Shown here: one piece after another, positions 27,235-37,105 of the stretch
Layout of the letters: each line of letters begins with the position of its first letter
How positions within the stretch are numbered: the stretch's first letter is position 1
Assembly: GCA_029953675.1 (NCBI GenBank)
Contig: JAMWBK010000012.1
Coordinates: 434,001-498,000, forward strand
DNA length: 64,000 nucleotides
Direction: 5' to 3'
DNA from: Rhodosorus marinus
Taxonomy: Eukaryota; Rhodophyta; Stylonematophyceae; Stylonematales; Stylonemataceae
The notes under the pieces: model-generated
What the model saw: only the letters and a program-made list of their open reading frames with translations
What the model was told of the DNA's origin: nothing
Database searches by the model: none
Program-made: the position numbers and the translations under genes

Positions 27235-30200
27235 ATGACTGGGCGTCGTCCAAGTTCCAGTTCCCGCACGCGTAAGAGAGTCCGCCACCCGCAGCTGTTC
27301 TACATGGACGTGGACCGCTGGGTTACTCGGCTTGACCTGTTCCTGCAAACCCACACCGAGAATGGCACCCTTTGGTGGGCTTTGACTCACTCCCCTACGA
27401 ATACGCGAGAACACGTCCCTTCGGGACAAGTCCCAGCATGGAGCGCGCTTTTCAAATATGCCCTGGAAGTGGCCCTGGATGGCAGCGCCCCGGACCTCCG
27501 CCGCCTTTTTGTCCAGGTACTGCCTAGTCTGATCCTGGGATATGCTCGTGATCTTACCATGCCTGCCCAAGTCGAGATGCTGCTTGAGGGCGACTTCGAA
27601 CCCTTGTGGCGTGCAATTTCTGCTACTCGTCAGCGCACAACTGCCGCTTCTTCTGCAACTCGTACTCCGCGCTCGCCGTTTTCCTCCCGTCGTGTCCTCC
27701 ATAAGGCGAAAAATCGCCGCCTCTCTCAAGCAGCACAGCACATCCTTTCGACCCCGCTTGCCCCGAGAACTCAACAAACCTGGGAGGTCCTCGAAGCGAT
27801 GTTCCCGGACCTTCCCGACGCGGTCCTACATCCCCAACTGGAGGAGTGTTTGTCGGCCAGTCTCCATGCTTCTGCACCTCGGCCGAGTCCCTTATGGGAA
27901 GCTCGGCTGGCTTCGGATGAATCGATACTTGTACTTTTACAACGACTCCCCGCTGGTATAAGCCCTGGCCCGAGTGGCCTTCGGGTAGAGCACCTGCAGG
28001 CTCTCGAACACCATGTCCGCCCAGCCCTAGTCCGGTTCCTTCGAATGATTAGCACGGACCCCGAGACTCTGCCAGAGATCCTACTCCACAGCCTCCGGAG
28101 TAGTCGTATCGTGCCTCTGGCTAAGAACCCCACCTCGGAGCCGGGGACTTCTTCACCCCGCCTACGCCCCATTGGCATTCCCGAGGTGCTGCGCAAGGTT
28201 GCTTCACAATGGGTCTTACAACACGTCGTGCCCCGCGCTCGTGATTTCCTGCTGCCTACTCAACTCGGTGTTGGCGTCTCCGGGGGCTGTGAAGCAGTCC
28301 TCCACACGCTCCAGGCTCATCTACACTATGAACCTGACCACATTCTACTGAAACTCGAACTGGAGAACGCGTTTAACCGCATCGATCGCCGTCTGGCGAA
28401 ACGCATTATCGAAGCGCGCTTTCCGGAGTTGCTCCCCCTCTATGTGCTCGGGTATGGTCCTGATTCCGCGGATGGTTCGTACCACTTCGGCTGGCTTCCT
28501 GACGACAGCTCCCCTTCTTCCGCTCGAGACGGCTTCTTCCTCCGATCGCGTACTGGCGTTCAACAAGGGGATCCTCTCGCACCGGCGCTGCATGCCCTGG
28601 CCCTTTCGCCTTTTCTTATGGCGATGCGCACTCTCTTTCCCCGCATCACGGTGCTCGCGCTCCATGACGACATTAGCTTGGCGGGCCCCTACTACGATAT
28701 TCACGAGGCATTTCAGTGGAGTCAACGAGTTTTAAGCTCGCTCGGCGCGAGACTGCAACCGGATAAATGCGTCCTCTTTGGCCATCGGATTGACTCGCCA
28801 AGGCTTGTCAACCACGACTTCCCCGAAGTTCACGTTACGCGGCACGGCGTCATGCTGCACTCTGTTCCAGTAGGCACCCGGGCCTTTGTCATCGGAGCCT
28901 GCCGAAAGCTGCAAAACACACACGCCAAGCTTGTCAAAGGGATTCAGAAACTCCCCGAAGGCGAGTTGCAGACGAAGTTGGCGCTCTTCCGCTACTGTGC
29001 TGGTCCGCGGTTAGGCTATCATCTCCGCTGCCGGGCTCTTCCTTTTGGCGCGCTTCTTGCTACTGAGGCGGACACCATCACAATGCACGAGTTGGATACG
29101 TTGTGCGGAAGTCTGCTTCTTCTCCAAGGGCTTCCACGGGAGGAGTTGGAGACCGTGAAAGCCCAAATTCGCTTACCTGGCAAGTGGGGTGGCCTTGGCC
29201 TGGCTACGCGCGTTCGTATTCACCCGATTGCTTTTTATTCCGCTTGGACTCGCACGCGTCAGACTAACGCCGCTGACAATACCTTTCTGAGACGTCTGGG
29301 TACGGCGTGCCGCGGGACCGATCCCAATGCCGAACCTATTCTCGAGGATCTCTCCAGCTCAACGGATCTTCTGGACCAGCAGCTCTCGCTCGCTAGCCGC
29401 TGGACCACTTCTCGCCTCAGCTCCCGCACTTCTGCTCGTATTCGCGCCCTCGCTCTTTGGTCCAAGGCGCTTCCAACAGATGATGCCGCTCCAGCTTCCA
29501 TCAATCCTCCGCTCGCAGGTCCTCTACCACAAATATTCTCTCAGGAGAGTCACCGTAGAGCGTTTGAGGATATCGTGGATGATTCCGCGCTCGACGATTG
29601 CACTCGTGCTCGTGTCCGCTCTGCTTCTGGTGCTGGCGCTGGTGGCTGGCTTCGGGACCTCCCTAGCACAGGGTCTGAACCCCTTTCCACCGAAGAAATC
29701 CGATGCAGTTTACGCTTGCTTTTGGGGCTCCCGGTACCTGGTCTCCGCACTACCCCTGAATGCACAGTCTGTGGCAAAGCACACGCTGCGGATGGGACCC
29801 AACGTCTTTTTCACTGTTCCACTTCGGCTGGGAATAGGACTCTGCGCCATAATCGGATTCGTGATGAGCTCGTGAGTCACCTTCGGCGGTGGCACCTTCC
29901 GGATGTTCAGGTTGAGCCTTATGGGTTTTTTGAGGGTAGTCGTCTCCGCCCTGACATAGTCGTCCGTCATCACCGCACGGGTAAGCAGTACGTTATCGAT
30001 GTCAAGGTGGAATCCCCATGGCCCATCTCCTCGCTCGCGCCGCATGTCAATCGGGTTATGCCGCCGCCAATGCTGAAGCCGGGAAACGAGCCAAGTATCG
30101 GGATGCCATCGGTGACCACAATGATTTCCACTTTGTACCCTTCGCCATCGAAGGTTTTGGACGACTTGGCCAAGCGGCCCAAGACTTCATTACAGAAATT

Positions 30201-30339
30201 ACTGATCATCTTGAGCACAAAGCGGACGCGCAAACGCTCGTGCGGGTGGACCTTAATCGCGAGCTATGGCGTGGTACGGCTCGCCTGGCGATCCATGCCA
30301 TGCGCAAAGATAATCATTTTCGGACGATGTTCCCTATAG
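27235..30339 (+). CDS. RLE-C ORF2: reverse transcriptase plus RLE
   Basis: An uninterrupted 1034-codon frame from ATG 27235. No apurinic endonuclease and no N-terminal zinc fingers or Myb domain are visible. Order: basic N terminus (RKRVRHPQ), helical region, GISPGPSGLRVEHL (about 244), RPIGIPEVLRKVASQW (about 310), motif A LELENAFNRID (about 372; the usual catalytic Asp is Glu), GVQQGDPLAPALHAL (about 441), catalytic ALHDDISLAG (about 476, His-Asp-Asp), thumb-like region, zinc knuckle CTVC-x9-H-x4-C (about 843), RTLRHNRIRDELV, and the endonuclease-like pair RPDIVV / VIDVKV (about 905 and 921). Near 30015 the frame shifts by one base: the family-typical C terminus continues in another frame to a stop at about 30380. 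The copy is close to intact but probably inactive. Confidence 0.9.
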   Translation: MTGRRPSSSSRTRKRVRHPQLFYMDVDRWVTRLDLFLQTHTENGTLWWALTHSPTNTREHVPSGQVPAWSALFKYALEVALDGSAPDLRRLFVQVLPSLILGYARDLTMPAQVEMLLEGDFEPLWRAISATRQRTTAASSATRTPRSPFSSRRVLHKAKNRRLSQAAQHILSTPLAPRTQQTWEVLEAMFPDLPDAVLHPQLEECLSASLHASAPRPSPLWEARLASDESILVLLQRLPAGISPGPSGLRVEHLQALEHHVRPALVRFLRMISTDPETLPEILLHSLRSSRIVPLAKNPTSEPGTSSPRLRPIGIPEVLRKVASQWVLQHVVPRARDFLLPTQLGVGVSGGCEAVLHTLQAHLHYEPDHILLKLELENAFNRIDRRLAKRIIEARFPELLPLYVLGYGPDSADGSYHFGWLPDDSSPSSARDGFFLRSRTGVQQGDPLAPALHALALSPFLMAMRTLFPRITVLALHDDISLAGPYYDIHEAFQWSQRVLSSLGARLQPDKCVLFGHRIDSPRLVNHDFPEVHVTRHGVMLHSVPVGTRAFVIGACRKLQNTHAKLVKGIQKLPEGELQTKLALFRYCAGPRLGYHLRCRALPFGALLATEADTITMHELDTLCGSLLLLQGLPREELETVKAQIRLPGKWGGLGLATRVRIHPIAFYSAWTRTRQTNAADNTFLRRLGTACRGTDPNAEPILEDLSSSTDLLDQQLSLASRWTTSRLSSRTSARIRALALWSKALPTDDAAPASINPPLAGPLPQIFSQESHRRAFEDIVDDSALDDCTRARVRSASGAGAGGWLRDLPSTGSEPLSTEEIRCSLRLLLGLPVPGLRTTPECTVCGKAHAADGTQRLFHCSTSAGNRTLRHNRIRDELVSHLRRWHLPDVQVEPYGFFEGSRLRPDIVVRHHRTGKQYVIDVKVESPWPISSLAPHVNRVMPPPMLKPGNEPSIGMPSVTTMISTLYPSPSKVLDDLAKRPKTSLQKLLIILSTKRTRKRSCGWTLIASYGVVRLAWRSMPCAKIIIFGRCSL

Positions 30340-30448
30340 AAACTAGTCTTCTACCCCGCTCTGGGGTCTCCTTAGCCTAGCCCCTCCTGTTTTTCTCTCG
30401 TCCCTCTAGCGCTACATTCGGTAGTTGAAGTAAATGAAAGAGTAAAGT

Positions 30449-31040
30449 CCGAGGCGTCACACTCGCCTCAAGTACATCCTCAGCGAATTTTTGACTCGGA
30501 TAGGGCATACGGTTGAGGTTGAGTCGGAACTGCCCAGATCAATCTCGGACTCTGCACCGCCCCGTTGTATAGGCGATCTCCTCGTCTCCGACGCTGCTGC
30601 CAGACACTCAACATATGTGGACCTTGCGATTACCTGCCCCGTGGCCAGCGCCTACCTCACCGCAGCCGCCCGCCGCCGGGGGGGCCGCGGCTTCAGCCCT
30701 TCGAAGAGTTAAGGAACGACGGTATGCTGAGAGCATGGCCAGTCTGCCTTGCGCTGAGGGTCGCTCTCACCGGTTCCAGCCATTCATTGTGGAAAGCTTT
30801 GGTCACGTCGATTAGTCGGGTTTAGAGTGTTGCGGAAATGTTTTGCCGAGCATCCTACTGAATATTTGGCGCTCTTGAGGCGTTTAAGTGTCTCCCTTTG
30901 GCGATATTCCAGCGACATGCTTTCCGAGGCGCGCCATCGGCGCCTGGGGTTGCATGCTTCCCTCCCTAGTTATTAGTTCATCTTCACTCCTTGCGTAGCG
31001 CTTCAGGCTATGCTAGTAAAGTCCAGTAAAGTCCAGTATA
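30449..31040 (+). mobile_element. RLE-A1 fragment joined to the RLE-C tail, pseudogenised
   Basis: Starts inside the RLE coding region (RRHTRLKYIL codons) and runs to the tail AGTAAAGTCCAGTAAAGTCC, followed by AGTATAGG. Differences from intact A1 copies include an extra G near 30680, a GAT-TAG stop near 30810 and a lost base near 30828. It follows the RLE-C tail directly. Confidence 0.85.
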
Positions 31041-31174
31041 GGATGGAAATCCGCCGTAAAGGGCACTTTTTTATGGGTTTGATAAATGTTCCTCAGACCG
31101 TTCGATATTCGTCTGACGCCACTGGACTTCTTGTATTATCGGAAAGAGATGACAACCCGCTTCCAACCGGATTG

Positions 31175-31515
31175 TGGCGTATGAACGCTGCTTTATGTTG
31201 GAGGCGTGCGACCCGCGCATAGTCTTTCTTTCCGCTCCGGAGTTTATTCTTTCAGTCTCTGTTCAGGCAAATTCATTCGTTTCACCCTGGTCATTGAGTG
31301 CTTTGGGTTTATGGATTCCGTTGGTTCTCGTTGGCTTCGGGAGTTGGGTCCGCGAACGTCCTGATCGTCTCTCCTCGTTGTTTACCCGTTCAAGTTTCTT
31401 GCTGTGGCGTAGGAACGCAGCTTTCATGTTGGAGGCGCGAGATCTTCGCCACCCGTAGTCATTTTCTTCCTCTCGGGGTTGCCTTTCTTCCAGTCCCGGA
31501 TTTAACAAAGGCACG
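31175..31515 (+). mobile_element. Two degenerate RLE-B 3' ends in tandem
   Basis: 31175-31285: the end of ORF2 (MNAALCWRRATRA compares with MNAALMLEARVLRRA) and a B-type tail reaching TTCATTCG. 31286-31515: a longer decayed piece with VIECFGF-type codons (GTCATTGAGTGCTTTGGGTT), LSSLFTRSSFLLWRRNAAFM and a tail near TTTAACAAAGGCACGC. Both are old. Confidence 0.65.
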
Positions 31516-31681
31516 CAGTAGCCAACGCACAATATACGCTGGTCGCACATTTTAAAAACCTTCAGACCGTTCCCATCGGCTTTCGTTGCCAACGGGTTTT
31601 TAGTTTTCTGCTTACCATTTTGCGGACTCTCAGCAAATGTGTTTATTCCGAGACAGGAAGAAAATCATGTTTTTGTCGCTT

Positions 31682-31687
31682 TTTATT
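31682..31687 (-). other. AATAAA poly(A) signal of the 31805-32371 gene
   Basis: AATAAA on the minus strand, about 118 bp beyond the stop codon. A similar distance is seen for the gene at 44161 (118 bp to AATAAA) and for 38546 (155 bp). Confidence 0.5.
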
Positions 31688-31804
31688 TTTTGTACTTTTG
31701 TATTTCCCTTCAATACTTTCTAGCTATATCACTTTGGCAGGGGTTCCGCCCGTCAACTTAGCGCGATGCAATTTCCATGCTCCCGCTCGCAGATGCCACT
31801 AGAA

Positions 31805-32371
31805 TCAGTTGCACAAATAAGCTATAGGGCAGATTTGTCGGAATGGTTTCTTCGCATCGGGCGTTCTGCAGCGAGGGTGTTTCATATACACTCGCTCAGG
31901 CGGCCCACCTCTCACACTGACCACGGCAAATGCGTATAGATCGAACTCTCTGCGGTTACCACAGCACGATGCGAGCTGTTGCACCTTGATCCTTCCGGGA
32001 CAAATGGCTATATCGGCAGTGTGAATCGTCTTTCCCTCGATCTGAGAAACATGCTTCTTCCGTGGAAATCTGTCCTTGCCAGTAGGCGTTCTCCCATCTG
32101 AAACAGGGAAGAGTCCTGCCCTGAGCTTCAGAAGACCGACCTCTTCCAAAGTTGTAAATGTCCCTACATAACAGTTTCTGTTCGGTCGGCTTGTGTCCAT
32201 ATACCACGATATCCTCCCGCGTAGTAGCCCGTCAGCGTCCACGAGCTCCATGCCCCAGATACTGGCAAAAAATTTCTTGAACCTGGGCTCATCAGAGCAT
32301 GGAAGTAGTTCGGAACTGACAAGACCCAGCAGCGCTAGGTTGAACACAACGAACGTGACGGCTCTCACCAT
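31805..32371 (-). CDS. Small secreted cysteine-rich protein, function unknown
   Basis: 188 residues from ATG 32371 to TGA at 31805. The frame continues upstream to 32392 but only with a GTG, so 32371 is the eukaryotic start. A clear signal peptide (MVRAVTFVVFNLALLGLVSS) is followed by a mature part with eight cysteines (LLPC, NRNC, ICPG, SCCGN, PRCRT, QICP, YLCN), pointing to disulfide bonds outside the cell. Central segments such as IWGMELVDADGLLRGRISWY and the repeated basic patches look like a beta-rich fold, but I recognise no family. No transmembrane segment or GPI signal. A TATA-like motif lies about 145 bp upstream and AATAAA 118 bp downstream, so this is likely an expressed single-exon gene. 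Confidence 0.75.
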   Translation of the reverse strand: MVRAVTFVVFNLALLGLVSSELLPCSDEPRFKKFFASIWGMELVDADGLLRGRISWYMDTSRPNRNCYVGTFTTLEEVGLLKLRAGLFPVSDGRTPTGKDRFPRKKHVSQIEGKTIHTADIAICPGRIKVQQLASCCGNRREFDLYAFAVVSVRGGPPERVYMKHPRCRTPDAKKPFRQICPIAYLCN

Positions 32372-32511
32372 CTTACCTCTGCACTCAACCACTCCCTGCG
32401 CGTCCTACTCCTCCTTATCGACGAACACAAAAATCACTAGACGCCACAGCTCAAAACATCTGCTGCCAAGCTCTGTCAACCTCCCTACACCATCCGAGAC
32501 CTACAGCATAT

Positions 32512-32521
32512 GTATATATAG
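32512..32521 (-). promoter_or_regulatory. TATA-like motif of the 31805-32371 gene
   Basis: CTATATATAC on the minus strand, about 145 bp before the ATG. Somewhat further away than in the other host genes. Confidence 0.45.
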
Positions 32522-32575
32522 CCAACTGGGCCAGCTTGTCAAAGCGCACCTGAAGATGTCCAGAGAGTACACATA

Positions 32576-33795
32576 AGCACAAGTAAAACCACCACCAATA
32601 GCAATGAAACCCGCAAAAAACCCTTTTCCTGGGTGAAAAGGAGACCAAGCGTGCTAGTGGTGTTCTTGGGGGTAGGTAGCTGCCGAATAACAACTGCCGG
32701 GCATGGTCGTGTCCGTCGCAAGCGCCCATAACCCGGCCTCCAACCATCACTTAATCGCCAGTCCACGGGTTTTCACTAGGGGTACAGAGCTTTACGCGAA
32801 GGTGAGCAATCCTTATATCTATCAAAGCCAAGCCATCTAAGCGAAGCAGCAGGGTAACTTGTACACAACGGTAGGAAACACCTAGTAACCCACGGGGGAC
32901 GAGCATAGGGGAAGTAAAACTATCAACTGTTCGGGAGCCGTCAGCCGTCACTTGGCTCTCACGGAACAGTCATCGAAGCCAACGGGAGCTAAGCGACTTT
33001 GATTAATTAACGAGATATTCGCAAAGTCCCCATACTTCAGAAGAAAATACGCTCTGTACCGCGGACACGGGAGAATACTGGTGGTTTGCTGAACCAATCG
33101 GCGTGAAAAAAAAACATTGTTGGCGTCACTAAATACGGACAAGAGAGATTACCCCTACCTCCCCCCTCCTCCCGCCCCCCCCCCGCAACTTGGTCCCTCT
33201 TCAGCCTTTTCGCTCCGCTGCTTTTTTAGTGAAATATAAGATGATTCTGAGCGCTGGGCTTTACTAACGGAAGCATCACCGTTTTTGAGAAAGGAAGAGG
33301 AAGGGGGGAAAGCTCACTGTTTTTGATCCAGCAGTCGTTGTAGCCGCGAAGCATGGCATATTTAGAGTTCTCGATGGGATGACAAGTTGTGCTATAAGAC
33401 TAAAAACATCGTTGGGAAAGAATGACCACTGTCGCCTACACACCAACACGCCACTCCAACGGAAAAAAAGAAGAAAAGCGATGGGAAACAAGGGTTGCTG
33501 ACGTCGTAACATGGAATGAACGTTGTAGCCTGGCGTCGTTCTAACAGACAAACAAGAAACGCAAAAAAAGGCGTTGGGAAACGGTTGAGGACTCCTACTT
33601 CACGGTGGATGCCACTTCTGTGCATTTTTTTTGCGAGGGGTCCCGTGCCCGGGAAAATCTGGCTTTTTCTAGGTGCCGTGGTCCGGAGGGGGCGTTTACT
33701 GTTTCCGTTGGGTGCGCCAGAGACGTGTGGTATTCGTTTATTCTGTAGTACGTGTTCTAACTTTGCTATTCGACAAAACTAAGACAAATATATCT
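32576..33795. other. Intergenic stretch, no gene recognised
   Basis: An RLE-A3-like tail remnant (AAGTAAAACCACCACCAATA) lies at 32581-32600 on the plus strand and a C-rich run (CCCCCCTCCTCCCGCCCCCC) at 33163-33182. Open stretches here have no family resemblance and no supporting signals. Confidence 0.4.
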
Positions 33796-34013
33796 GGAAA
33801 AGTCAAGCTTGGAGTGGCTGCGCAAGAATTTTACCGAACATCCTTAAGAATTTCTGTGCTCCTCCCCCGCCGTTTAAGCATCGCTCTCTGGTGGTATTCT
33901 AGCAACATGCTCGACGAGGGCCGCCATCGCCGCCTGGGCTTACATGCTCTTATCTCTAGTCCCTAGTTTCCTTTTACGTCGTAGAGCATATGCCAGTAAG
34001 CCAGTAAAACCAC
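33796..34013 (+). mobile_element. RLE-A3 3' end, first member of a second array
   Basis: Reads SSLEWLRKNFTEHP codons from about 33806, then a decayed C terminus (LGLHALISSP), stop, and the tail CCAGTAAGCCAGTAAAACCA. An A1 copy follows directly. Confidence 0.7.
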
Positions 34014-34540
34014 GCCCAGATCAATCTCGGACTCTGCACCGCCCCGTTGTATAGCCGATCTCCTCGTCTCCGACGCTGCTGCCAGACGCTCAACATATGT
34101 GGACCTTGCGATTACCTGCCCCGTGGCCAGCGCCCACCTCACCGCAGCCGCCCGCCGCCGGGGGGCCGCGGCTTCAGCCCTTCGAAGAGTTAAGGAACGA
34201 CGGTATGCTGAGAGCATGGCCAGTCTGCCTTGCGCTGAGGGTCGCTCTCACCGGTTCCAGCCATTCATTGTGGAAAGCTTTGGTCACGTGGATAAGTCGG
34301 GTTTAGAGTGGTTGCGGAAATGTTTTGCTGAGCATCCTACTGACTATTTGGCGCTCTTGAGGCGTTTAAGTGTCTCCCTTTGGCGATATTCCAGCGACAT
34401 GCTTTCCGAGGCGCGCCATCGGCGCCTGGGGTTGCATGCTTCCCTCCCTAGTTATTAGTTCATCTTCACTCCTTGCGTAGCGCTTCAGGCTATGCTAGTA
34501 AAGTCCAAGTCCAGTAAAGTCCAGTCCAATAAAACCAGTA
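34014..34540 (+). mobile_element. RLE-A1 fragment, second member of the array
   Basis: Starts at GCCCAGATCAATCTCGG within the RLE coding region and keeps one open frame (34099-34458) to the natural stop (LGLHASLPSY). The tail has five or more units with one AGTCC-only unit. The next copy begins at about 34545. Confidence 0.85.
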
Positions 34541-34544
34541 AACG

Positions 34545-36215
34545 AGTGACAACTTCGTGCAAGACTTCTGCGAACGAGTTTTAGCGCGCCATAAGCAGTT
34601 CACTGACGCCATTGAGCGCATACCGGACAGCATGCTACAAACTGCAAGCCTGCTTTCCCGCTTTTGTGCCGCCCCCCGGCTGAATTACTGGCTGCGAAGC
34701 CTTCCACCACTTTGGGGTTCGTGGATGGCAGCCAAGGCGGACGAGGCGATGCTTAAGCACTGGGGAACTCTCTTGGGTGAACCTCTGGATGTTGAAGCGG
34801 CTCCTGAGAGGGACCTAATTCGTGCCCAGATTTCCCTACCGTTGCGATTAGGTGGATTTGGAGTGGCCGACCGTGGACTTGTATCCTCGCCCGCGGCAGT
34901 CGCCTCCTGGGCTACCGCGCTTCGCACCTTGGTGAGTTTTCGGATGCGAAGTGCCTGCCTTTTGGCTAGAGCACTGACTAGCGAAGACCCCGCGACCCTT
35001 CCGCCACCGCTTTTGAGTATCTACGATGCTCTGTAACAGGCGTTTAGTAAGTTCAACGCCGTGCCGGACGAGAATCGATCCAGGTTCCGCTCCTGGAGAA
35101 AGCTGTTATGGGGACGTACTGAGGCGATCGAGGACTCTCCCATCGACAGAGTCCTCGTAGACGAGGGGGAAGCCAGTCCCGGGTCATCTGTTCCAGATTA
35201 CCCGGGTCTGAGCCGATTGTGGAGCTAGCGCACTGATGTGATTCAACATAGACTCACCTGGGGCCAACACAATGCCGCTCACGCAATCTTGCTCAACTCT
35301 CCCCTCACACAACCTACCACCGCCGCTCCCCTCCGCGGCATGGGAGGCAACCCGTCGCACTTGTGGTTGACCACGCTTCCTTCGTCAATGGGTCGCCGTC
35401 TCGATGCATTTCAGTTCCGCTCTGCTGCACAGATCTATCTGGGTTTACCACAAGCTCCGTGGCACTCTAATCGGCCGTATTTCTGTCAGGGATGTGAGAG
35501 TCGGATCGATGCTTGTGGTTACCACTTCTTAGGTTCATGCGGACTGTTGAGAGGTCTTCGTACGAGGCGTCACAGTCGCTTCAAGTACATTCTCAGCGAA
35601 TGTTTGACTCGGGTAGGGCATACGGTTGAGGCGGAATCGGAACTATCCAGATAGGTCTCGGACACGGCACCGCCCTGCTGTATCGTAGATCTCCTCGTCT
35701 CTGATGCAGCCGCCAGACGCTCAGCATATGTTGATCTCGCGATTACATGCCCTGTGACAAGCGTCCATCTCACGGCTGCCGCCCGCCGTCGGGGAGCAGC
35801 GGTTTCGGCCCTTCGCCGCGTGAAGGAACGACGGTATGCTGAGAGTATGGAAAGTATGCCTGGCGCTGAGGGTCGCTCCCACCGGTTCCAGCCTTTCATT
35901 GTGGAAAGCTTTGCTCACGTGGAGAAGTCGGGTTTGGAGTGGTTGCGGAAATGTTTTACTGAGCATCCTGTTGAATACTTGGAACTTTTTCGGCGTTTAA
36001 GTGTCTCTCTGTGGCGATATTCGAGCAGCACACTTGCCGAAGCGCGCCATAGGCGCCTGGGTTTGCATGCTTCCCTACCTAGTTCTTAGTTCCTTTTCAG
36101 GCCTTGAGTAGCGCTTCAGGCTATGCTAATAAAGCAGCGTAGCGCTTTAGGCTATGCTAGTGCTAGTAAAGCCCAATAAAACCTAATAAAGCAGTAAACG
36201 AACAAAACCAGTAGA
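34545..36215 (+). mobile_element. RLE-A2 copy, 5'-truncated, pseudogenised, with a micro-copy in its tail
   Basis: Begins after the RT core (VLARHKQFTDAIERIPDSML). Frame 34557-35036 covers the thumb-like region; stops at 35034, 35228 and 35653 break it; 35754-36089 encodes the C terminus. The tail region 36120-36215 contains a second, about 25-bp copy of the hairpin/tail (GCGTAGCGCTTTAGGCTATG) and then AATAAAGC/AATAAAACC units, suggesting a further tiny insertion or jump. Confidence 0.8.
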
Positions 36216-36424
36216 CCATCAGTATTTGTCACCCTCCGTGGTGTCATTGTCCTCCTTCTGTTGCGGAAATTTGTCTGCTTGTTACAGTGTCGGTTTTCCC
36301 AGCATGGTCTTAAGCACTTGCGCATAAATTAATACGAGCTGATACTGCTTACTCGAACTACAGAATGTAGTGCTAGGGTTTGGATGCGCTGGAAAGGTAA
36401 AAGAGAGGCCGTACTAAGGACACC

Positions 36425-37105
36425 CAAGGGCGGGGTACAATGCTACATTCTATGGGAAACAGTGTCCAAACGTTATCACCTTTGCATGGATCGCCAAGCG
36501 AGCGGTACCACACCATATTTCTCGATTCAGATCCTTTCGCACAGGATTTTGTGCGTCCGTGTTGTGTGCGAGATGTTTAGTAGCAAACTGAGGACGAGAA
36601 ACGAAAGCGCGCCAGTCGAGGTGGCAGTAGCGAGACTCGGCTTGCGTGCTGCTAGGATATCGCCATGCCAGAGACATTGAATCGGCGTAGGAGGACAAGA
36701 TATTGCACGGTTTTGATAGGCAGAGCAAAATTTGCGAAACACTCCAAGCTTGGCTTTTTAAAATGACCAAAGTTTGCCACTAAGGGTGAAATCACCTTTG
36801 CGGGCAGACCTCAGCACGATTGCCATTGTTCTCAGCGTACCGGCGCTCATTCTGTCGGCGAAGAATAGCAGAGGATGCACATCGGTGTAGGGCAGAGCAT
36901 CGGAGAAGTGTACTTGACACTGGGAAGGTGACGGCGAGGTCGTCATATTCTGAGCGTCTGGCTACGGTTTCCTTCTGCCATATGAACGCGTTTTGATGCT
37001 GGGGGCCTGTGATATTCGCCTTCAGTATTCTACTTCTTCTCCATTGGGTTGTTTTCTTCAGTCTTCGAAGAATCTTCATCTCCAGAATAAACACATTCAT
37101 CCAAT
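36425..37105. mobile_element. Composite of old RLE-C, RLE-A and RLE-B fragments
   Basis: 36425-36590 (minus) matches the RLE-C 3' coding end (KDLNREIWCGTARLAIHA). 36595-36970 (minus) is decayed RLE-A (RRQNERRYAEN; YDDLAVTFPVSS). 36985-37105 (plus) is an RLE-B 3' end with tail CCAGAATAAACACATTCATC. None is coding now. Confidence 0.6.

Larger units (their letters stand above)
25566..30448 (+). mobile_element. Near-full-length RLE-C non-LTR retrotransposon
   Basis: About 4.9 kb: leader of roughly 330 bp, ORF1 (25908), ORF2 (27235), short 3' UTR and a tail GTAAATGAAAGAGTAAAGTC near 30430-30448. The left boundary is approximate. At the right an A1 fragment begins directly at CGAGGCGTCAC with no spacer and no evident duplication, so RLE-C and RLE-A1 form a head-to-tail pair. 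The only clear ORF2 lesions are a D-to-E change in RT motif A and a frameshift near the end. Confidence 0.85.

Noticed and set aside
4467-30448. LTR retrotransposons or APE-type LINEs
   Set aside because: No long terminal repeats, integrase, protease or apurinic endonuclease motifs; all copies end in a zinc knuckle plus RLE domain.
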